Positions 59,260-64,000 of a stretch of 64,000 nt of DNA are shown here, in pieces (within the stretch, counting starts at the first letter, position 1; every line of letters begins with the position of its first letter). The notes under the pieces were generated by a model. That model was not told where the DNA came from and searched no databases. It saw nothing but the letters and a program-made list of their open reading frames with translations. Position numbers and translations under genes: made by a program. This DNA comes from Hamadaea sp013361475. Lineage in GTDB: Bacteria; Actinomycetota; Actinomycetes; Mycobacteriales; Micromonosporaceae. Where the stretch lies: contig NZ_JBFAHM010000007.1 in NCBI RefSeq assembly GCF_040654195.1, forward strand, positions 248,001 to 312,000, in the 5' to 3' direction.

Positions 59260-59874
59260 TCACCGTACGGGCATGCTGAGCTGGGGGTTCTCGTCCTGGA
59301 GCATCTGGATCGCGTGCTCGACCGACTTGATGAGCACCTGCTTGGTGGATTCCCGGTGCCGGGCGTCGCACTCCAGGATCGGCACCCGGGCGGGCACCGC
59401 GAGCGCTTCGGCGATCTCGTCGACGGCGTACCGCCGGGTGCCGTCGAAGATGTTGAGCGCGACGATGTAGGGCAGCCCACGACTCTCGAAGAAGTCGATG
59501 GGCGCGAACGAGTCGGCCAGCCGGCGGGTGTCCACCAGGACCACCGCGACCAGCGCACCCCGCATGAGTTCGTCCCACATGAACCAGAACCGGGTCTGCC
59601 CCGGCGTGCCGAAGAGGTAGAGGATCAGGTCCGACGCGATGGTGATGCGGCCGAAGTCCATGGCCACCGTGGTGGACTCCTTGCCGGGCACCTTCGACGC
59701 GTCGTCGATCCCGACTCCGGCGGAGGTCATGATGGCCTCGGTCGTCAGCGGGGTGATCTCGGAGACGGTGCCGACCAGAGTGGTCTTTCCGACGCCGAAG
59801 CCTCCCGCGATGACGATCTTCGCGGACGTGATCTGCTGCGAGGGCCCCGTGGTGTCAAAGCCTGCGAAGTCCAC
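59260..59874 (-). CDS. Conservon GTPase (CvnD-like)
   Basis: A 204-aa small Ras-like GTPase. P-loop GGFGVGKTT (residues 24-32), the switch-II-like LFGTPGQTRFWFMWDEL and NIFDGTRRY (N-K-x-D replaced by NIFD) are the CvnD pattern. It works with the roadblock protein and the sensor kinase encoded upstream. GTG start, overlapping the DUF742 gene by 20 bp. Confidence 0.93.
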   Translation of the reverse strand: MDFAGFDTTGPSQQITSAKIVIAGGFGVGKTTLVGTVSEITPLTTEAIMTSAGVGIDDASKVPGKESTTVAMDFGRITIASDLILYLFGTPGQTRFWFMWDELMRGALVAVVLVDTRRLADSFAPIDFFESRGLPYIVALNIFDGTRRYAVDEIAEALAVPARVPILECDARHRESTKQVLIKSVEHAIQMLQDENPQLSMPVR

Positions 59875-60235
59875 TTAAGACCCTTTCCAAGACGTGCAAA
59901 CGATCGTTGACGCTCTGTTCCCGAGCGATCTGGTGCAGGTCGAGCAGGCCCTCGGCGACCATGTCGGCGACGAGCACGCGGGCCACGCCGAACGGCATCT
60001 GAAGCAACGCGGCCACCTCGGCCAGCGAGCGGGGCGCGCCCTCGCACAGGCTTGCTATCCGGTTCTTGTGCTGGCCGGCGAACCGGCCCTCTTGCCGACC
60101 CGCGGGAGTGGTGACGAGCACCGCCTCGATCGCGATGTCCTGGCGCGGCTCCGTCCGGCCGCGCGTGACGGCGTACGGGCGCACCAGGGCGCCCCGCGGA
60201 TCTCGGCGGAAGCCTTCCTCGTCAGGCTGAGCCAC
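59855..60235 (-). CDS. DUF742 conservon protein (CvnC-like)
   Basis: A 126-aa protein. LVRPYAVTRGRT near the N-terminus, a basic middle part and SLAEVAALLQMPFGVARVLVADMVAEGLLDLH, a winged-helix-like unit, are the DUF742 features. GTG start. It lies between the roadblock gene (37 bp) and the GTPase gene (20-bp overlap). Confidence 0.93.
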   Translation of the reverse strand: MAQPDEEGFRRDPRGALVRPYAVTRGRTEPRQDIAIEAVLVTTPAGRQEGRFAGQHKNRIASLCEGAPRSLAEVAALLQMPFGVARVLVADMVAEGLLDLHQIAREQSVNDRLHVLERVLSGLRRL

Positions 60236-60272
60236 GACTCGCCACCCCCACTCTCACGACCCTCGCCAAGCC

Positions 60273-60680
60273 CTACGACTGCCGGGCGAACTCGCGGGTG
60301 CCCGGCGTGAGCGCGCCGCCCACCCGGTCCACCAGCAACGCCATCTCATAACCGACCTGGCCGACGTCGCAGCTACGCGCCGCGAGCACCGCCAGGGCCG
60401 ATCCGTCGCTCACCGACATCAGGAACAGGTAGCCGGCGTCCATCTCGATGATGGTCTGCCTGATCGGCCCGCCTTCGAACGCGCGGGACGCGCCGTCGGT
60501 CAGGCTGATGACGCCGGCGGTGATCGCGGCGAGCTGGTCGGCCCGCTCCTCCGGCAGGTCCTGAGTCGCGGCGAGCAAAAGTCCGTCGGCGGAGACCGCC
60601 ACGACGTGCGCCACGCCAGGCACCTGGTAACTGAAGTTGTTCAGCAGCCAGCTGATGTTCTGCATCTTCGGGCCGGTCAT
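60273..60680 (-). CDS. Roadblock/LC7 conservon protein (CvnB-like)
   Basis: A 135-aa roadblock-fold protein. LLNNFSYQVPGVAHVVAVSADGLLLAA, LAAITAGVISLTDGASRAF and QTIIEMDAGYLFLMSV are typical. Such proteins act as GTPase partners in conservons. ATG overlaps the kinase stop (ATGA). Confidence 0.94.
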   Translation of the reverse strand: MTGPKMQNISWLLNNFSYQVPGVAHVVAVSADGLLLAATQDLPEERADQLAAITAGVISLTDGASRAFEGGPIRQTIIEMDAGYLFLMSVSDGSALAVLAARSCDVGQVGYEMALLVDRVGGALTPGTREFARQS

Positions 60681-63490
60681 CGACGTTCCTCATTCTGTGC
60701 TCTGCTTTGCTGCGGAGTGGACAGGTCGTCCCGCCCGCGCTGCACCCCACGGGTGTACGCCGACAGCAGGCCCTGCACCTGTTCAGGCGTGCGCTTGACC
60801 CGGGCGGGCGCCGGTTGATCGACGCTGCCGGGGACGAGGTTCGCCTGCGGCGTCCGAATGGGCAGTCCCGACTTGGTCGTGGTGGAGACGTCCGGAGCCG
60901 CGGCGGCGGCCGCCGCCCGCCAGCCGGTGTCGGCCGTCGTCTGCCAGCCCTCGGGCGGTGCGGACTGCCAACTGTCCTGCGCGGTGGAGGTCGACCAGTT
61001 GTCCGGTGCGGACGGCTCCGGCCGGCTCGCCGGCGACTCCGACCGGCTCGCCGAGGCTCGGGGCAGGTCGTCGTGCGTCGGGCGGAACTGAGCGGGCGGC
61101 GCGCCGGCGCTGGGCCACTCGGACCGGACCGGCTCCGGCCGGACCGCCGCCCGGGCGGTCACCCGGGCCGGCTCGGGCTGCTGCTGCTGCGGTGGCCAGG
61201 GCTCGGGCACGGTCGGCGAAGTCGTGGTGTTGCCGAACCAGGTTGCCTGCATCTGACGGAAGATCGGCAGCTCGGTGGTGTCGTCGGAGGCCCGCATCGG
61301 CGGTGCCGCCGGGGGGCTCTGCGTGGCGGTCGCACTTGGCGCGGACACCGGGACCGCCGACACGGAGATCGGCGGCGAGCCGGTCGGCTCACCGGAGATC
61401 CGCTGCCCCGGTACGCGAGTCGGCAGATTCGGCTCACGGAATCCGACCGGCTCCCGGGGCGCCTCGCGGGGCGCCGGCGGCGCTTCCCGAGGCGGCGACG
61501 GCAGCGCGGCGTGGCGGCCGCTCTCCTCGATGGCCAGGTGACGCCGCTGGCGCAGGGCGTTGTCCGCCGACCGCGGCAGCACCAAAATGCTGCGCGGCAG
61601 CACCAGACCGGCGGTGATCCCGCTGTCGGCGTTGCGCCGCAGTTCGGCCTTGATGCCGTAGCGGTGGGCGAGGCGGCTGACCACGCCCAGACCCATCATG
61701 CGGAACGACGAGACGTCGACCGATCCGGGCTGGTCCAGCCGCTCGTTGACCGACTGCAACTGCTCGTCGGTCATGCCCAGGCCCCGGTCCTCGACCTGGA
61801 TCAGGACGTAGTCGCCGATGCGGCGGGCGTCGGCCACCACGACCGTCCCCGGTGGGGAGAACCGCGTGCCGTTGTCCATCAGTTCGGCCGTCATCCGGAC
61901 GACGTCGTTGACCGCGTGCGCCGCGATCGCCGTGTCGGCGTCGACCGTGCTGAACTCGATCCGGTCGTACAGCTCGACCTCGGACTGGGCGGCCCGGAGG
62001 ACGTCCTCCAGACCGGCGTCCTCCCGTCGGGCCGGGCTCGCGTCGGCGCCCGCCAGGACGAGCAGGTTCTCGTCGTTGCGGCGCATCCGGGTCGCGAGGT
62101 GGTCCAGCCGGAACATCCGGGCCAGCCGCTTCGGGTCCTGCTCGTGCTGCTCGATCGAGTCCAGTTCGGCGATCATCCGGTCGACCAGGGTCTGCGACCG
62201 GCGCGCCAGGCTGAGGAACATCGCCGACACCGTGCCGCGCAGGACGGCCTGGTCGGCGGCGATGCGTACGGCTTCGCGGTGGACGACGTTGAACGCCTGA
62301 GCCACCTGCCCGATCTCGTCCCGGCCGCGTACCTGGATCTCGTCGCGCACTTCGGAGGCGAGTTGGTCCGCACTGCGTTCGTCGAGGCCACGGGCGTCCC
62401 GCAGCCGCTCGACCGTCTCGGGAAGGCTGCGGTGGGCGACTACGAGCGCGCCGCCACGCAGCCGCTCCAGCGAGCGCACCATCATCCGGGCCACGTACGC
62501 CGCCATCAGGATGGCGAGCAGCAGAGCCGCGATGAGGAGGGACGACTCGATGATCGCCTGCCGGGTCACCTGGGCGGCCAGCGCGTTGATCGCGTCGCCG
62601 AGCTGCCACTCGAGGCGCTGCTGCGCGTAGCGCATCAGGTCGACCTCGGCCCCGATCGCGCGGGACGCGTCCAGCGCGGAGATGCGGCTCTTACTGCCTC
62701 GGGAGCGGCTCACGTCGTCGGCCGCCGCGTCGGCGAGCACGATGGCGTCACCGGTGACGAAGGTCCGGGCGGTGGCCCACTGCTCCGCGCTGGCCTGCCG
62801 CAGGAAGTCCTGGAAGGCCTGCTGTTGAGTGGTCAGCGTGGCGAGGAAGGTCGACTGCTGCTCCTCGCTGATCGCACTGCCCTGGCTCAGCGTCACGAAC
62901 GCCACCGCCTGCTGCTCGGCCGCGGCGCCCTGGGCGGCGGCGAACGCGGCGACGGCGCGGGCGCTTCCGGTCAGGTCACTGCCGACCCCGATCTCCTCGG
63001 CGGCGTCGGTGATGTAGCCGGTCATGTCGGCGAGGATGGCGGAGTACCGCAGCACGACCTGGGCCACCGTGGTGTCCTTGCGGGCCTGGGCCTCCTTGCG
63101 GATGTCGGCCAGGCCGTCCAGGTGCGTGTCGATGCGGTGCAGCGGCGCGTCGAGGGCGGCCGGCGGGTCGTCGAGCGCCTTCAGGGCCTCCCGGTACGAG
63201 CCGACCTGAGCGTCGGTCTCCGCCATGGGAGCGCTGAGAGTGCTCGCGTCAGCCGAGGTGTCCGCGACGAATCGCGCGAACGCCATCCGTTCGTGGTGCA
63301 GGGCGTAGCTCAACGCGGTGACCCGCGAAGACAGCGTCGTTAGGTGATTGGACAGTCGAGCGTCCGCCGCACGCTGGCCGCTGTCGACCAGTCGCGCCGC
63401 GGCCAGGCCCACGGTACTGATTACCGGGACCAACAGCACGACCGCCAGCTTCGTCCGGATCCGCGCGTCGCGCAGGCTCACACGTGGCAC
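60677..63490 (-). CDS. Conservon sensor histidine kinase with NIT domain (CvnA-like)
   Basis: About 937 aa. A signal helix (LAVVLLVPVISTVGLAAARLV) leads to a large extracytoplasmic nitrate/nitrite-sensing (NIT) domain (residues about 30-310), a second helix (SSLLIAALLLAILMAAYVARMMV), a HAMP-like linker, a dimerisation part (MFLSLARRSQTLVDRMIAELD) and an HATPase domain (ELMDNGTRFSPPGTVV and DRGLGMTDEQL). The last 300 residues are Pro/Ser/Ala-rich and disordered. It lacks a clear phospho-acceptor His box, as is usual for CvnA. The start is uncertain: GTG at 63490 is used; an ATG at 63589 would add 33 residues. A NIT domain suggests nitrate or NO sensing (inference). Confidence 0.88.
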   Translation of the reverse strand: MPRVSLRDARIRTKLAVVLLVPVISTVGLAAARLVDSGQRAADARLSNHLTTLSSRVTALSYALHHERMAFARFVADTSADASTLSAPMAETDAQVGSYREALKALDDPPAALDAPLHRIDTHLDGLADIRKEAQARKDTTVAQVVLRYSAILADMTGYITDAAEEIGVGSDLTGSARAVAAFAAAQGAAAEQQAVAFVTLSQGSAISEEQQSTFLATLTTQQQAFQDFLRQASAEQWATARTFVTGDAIVLADAAADDVSRSRGSKSRISALDASRAIGAEVDLMRYAQQRLEWQLGDAINALAAQVTRQAIIESSLLIAALLLAILMAAYVARMMVRSLERLRGGALVVAHRSLPETVERLRDARGLDERSADQLASEVRDEIQVRGRDEIGQVAQAFNVVHREAVRIAADQAVLRGTVSAMFLSLARRSQTLVDRMIAELDSIEQHEQDPKRLARMFRLDHLATRMRRNDENLLVLAGADASPARREDAGLEDVLRAAQSEVELYDRIEFSTVDADTAIAAHAVNDVVRMTAELMDNGTRFSPPGTVVVADARRIGDYVLIQVEDRGLGMTDEQLQSVNERLDQPGSVDVSSFRMMGLGVVSRLAHRYGIKAELRRNADSGITAGLVLPRSILVLPRSADNALRQRRHLAIEESGRHAALPSPPREAPPAPREAPREPVGFREPNLPTRVPGQRISGEPTGSPPISVSAVPVSAPSATATQSPPAAPPMRASDDTTELPIFRQMQATWFGNTTTSPTVPEPWPPQQQQPEPARVTARAAVRPEPVRSEWPSAGAPPAQFRPTHDDLPRASASRSESPASRPEPSAPDNWSTSTAQDSWQSAPPEGWQTTADTGWRAAAAAAAPDVSTTTKSGLPIRTPQANLVPGSVDQPAPARVKRTPEQVQGLLSAYTRGVQRGRDDLSTPQQSRAQNEERR

Positions 63491-63686
63491 GGCGCCGATT
63501 CCACCATGTCGGGTCCGATCGCGACAAGCCGAGCGGAGCAACTTCCCAGTATCATGGACCGATTTCCTCCGTCTCCCCGCGAAGATCATAAAGTGGACTG
63601 TCTGAAGTCGACAGAGTAGGGCACCCCGACTTGACCCGCTATGGCAGGGCTGGCAAGGTGTGCTCGGTTGACCGAGAGGGAGTCCG

Positions 63687-64000
63687 ATGGCACGCGTACG
63701 CGCCCGACTATCCACAGTGATTTCGCTGGCGACGCTGCTGGCCGCGACGGCATGCAGTTCACCCCTCACCCCGAGTAAGCCCGATGAGCTCGTCATCGGC
63801 GCGGACCTCGAGTTGTCCGGGGCGTACGCCGAGATGGGCAGCGCCTTCGAGCGCGCTCTCCGGCTGCGGGTGGAGCAGTTGAACGCGACCGGCGACCGGC
63901 CGATCCGGATCGTCTATCGCGACAACCGCAGCGACAAGAGCCTGTCGCAGTCGAACATCGCGGCGCTGGCCGCCGACTCCGAGATCAGCGCCATCATCAC
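63687..64000 (+). CDS. ABC-type substrate-binding lipoprotein (partial)
   Basis: The first 104 codons of an exported protein. The signal has a basic start (MARVRARLS), a hydrophobic core and a lipobox LAATAC (Cys23). The mature part DELVIGADLELSGAYAEMGSAFERALRLRVEQLN and then RIVYRDNRSDKSLSQSNIAALAAD is the start of a Leu/Ile/Val- or urea-binding-type periplasmic domain (PBP type 1). GAGGGAG lies 4 nt upstream of the ATG. It is divergent from the conservon kinase; the gap of about 196 bp may hold both promoters. Confidence 0.85.
   Translation, partial: MARVRARLSTVISLATLLAATACSSPLTPSKPDELVIGADLELSGAYAEMGSAFERALRLRVEQLNATGDRPIRIVYRDNRSDKSLSQSNIAALAADSEISAII

Noticed and set aside
60707..63343. 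Plus-strand open frame (878 codons) opposite the conservon kinase
   Set aside because: Shadow of the CvnA-like gene with no recognisable domain.

Overview
The window is about 64 kb of high-GC actinobacterial chromosome. The housekeeping gene order (rimP-nusA-ylxR-infB ... rbfA-nrnA ... truB ... ribF-rpsO-pnp-M16 peptidase-dapB; thyX-dapA-rnj-ftsK; rimO-pgsA-cinA-clgR), the very GC-rich third codon positions, the many GTG starts, the frequent 4-nt ATGA overlaps and the DUF2510, DUF4439 and conservon genes all point to Actinomycetia. A Micromonosporaceae-like organism (Actinoplanes/Micromonospora relatives) is my best guess; this is inference, not a database result. I see no prophage, insertion sequence, CRISPR array, tRNA or rRNA.

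Layout. 1-11 kb is accessory: a partial MFS transporter, a MocR regulator divergent from a flavin-binding/GNAT fusion, a LysE exporter, the large helicase Lhr, a membrane acyltransferase and an S-adenosylmethionine hydrolase. 11-25 kb (almost all minus strand) holds clgR, cinA, an arylamine N-acetyltransferase, pgsA, rimO, an LtrA-like membrane protein, ftsK, rnj, dapA and thyX, then a plus-strand pair encoding a ribbon-helix-helix protein and a DUF4097 beta-repeat protein. 25-29 kb has a DUF2752 membrane protein coupled to an AlkX/YcaQ-like DNA glycosylase, two GNAT acetyltransferases and a GT87-type glycosyltransferase. 29-51 kb is the RNA/translation cluster read on the minus strand (rimP, nusA, ylxR, infB, DUF503, rbfA, nrnA, truB, ribF, rpsO, pnp, M16 peptidase, dapB), interrupted by a zinc-ribbon DUF2510 protein, a TRM11-like methyltransferase, small membrane proteins, a MATE exporter, an M23 peptidase, a DUF4184 protein and a membrane-anchored Cys-repeat protein. 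51-58 kb holds a lipoprotein/ferritin-like pair, a PadR-ABC transporter operon and a hipBA locus whose hipA is frameshifted. 58-64 kb is a conservon (cvnABCD-type signalling operon) with a trailing short-chain dehydrogenase and a divergent solute-binding lipoprotein that runs off the end.

How the genes work together. The minus-strand block joins transcription-translation coupling (NusA, IF2, RbfA, RimP), RNA turnover (PNPase, RNase J, NrnA), RNA modification (TruB, RimO on S12, TRM11-like) and lysine/dTMP synthesis (DapA, DapB, ThyX). Gaps between genes are short and none exceeds 300 bp.

The most unusual non-coding signal is a set of dispersed palindromic elements, most with a GATC core, in gaps mainly at gene 3' ends. 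Two elements occur twice (55 bp, 28659 and 40997; about 68 bp, 17051 and 39315). A different palindrome is repeated 63 bp apart inside the 5' end of the M16 peptidase reading frame. Other points worth a second look are the frameshifted hipA, the TGAnGTCA operator array in front of the ribbon-helix-helix/DUF4097 pair, and the 22-bp-spaced direct repeats between the MocR gene and its divergent neighbour.
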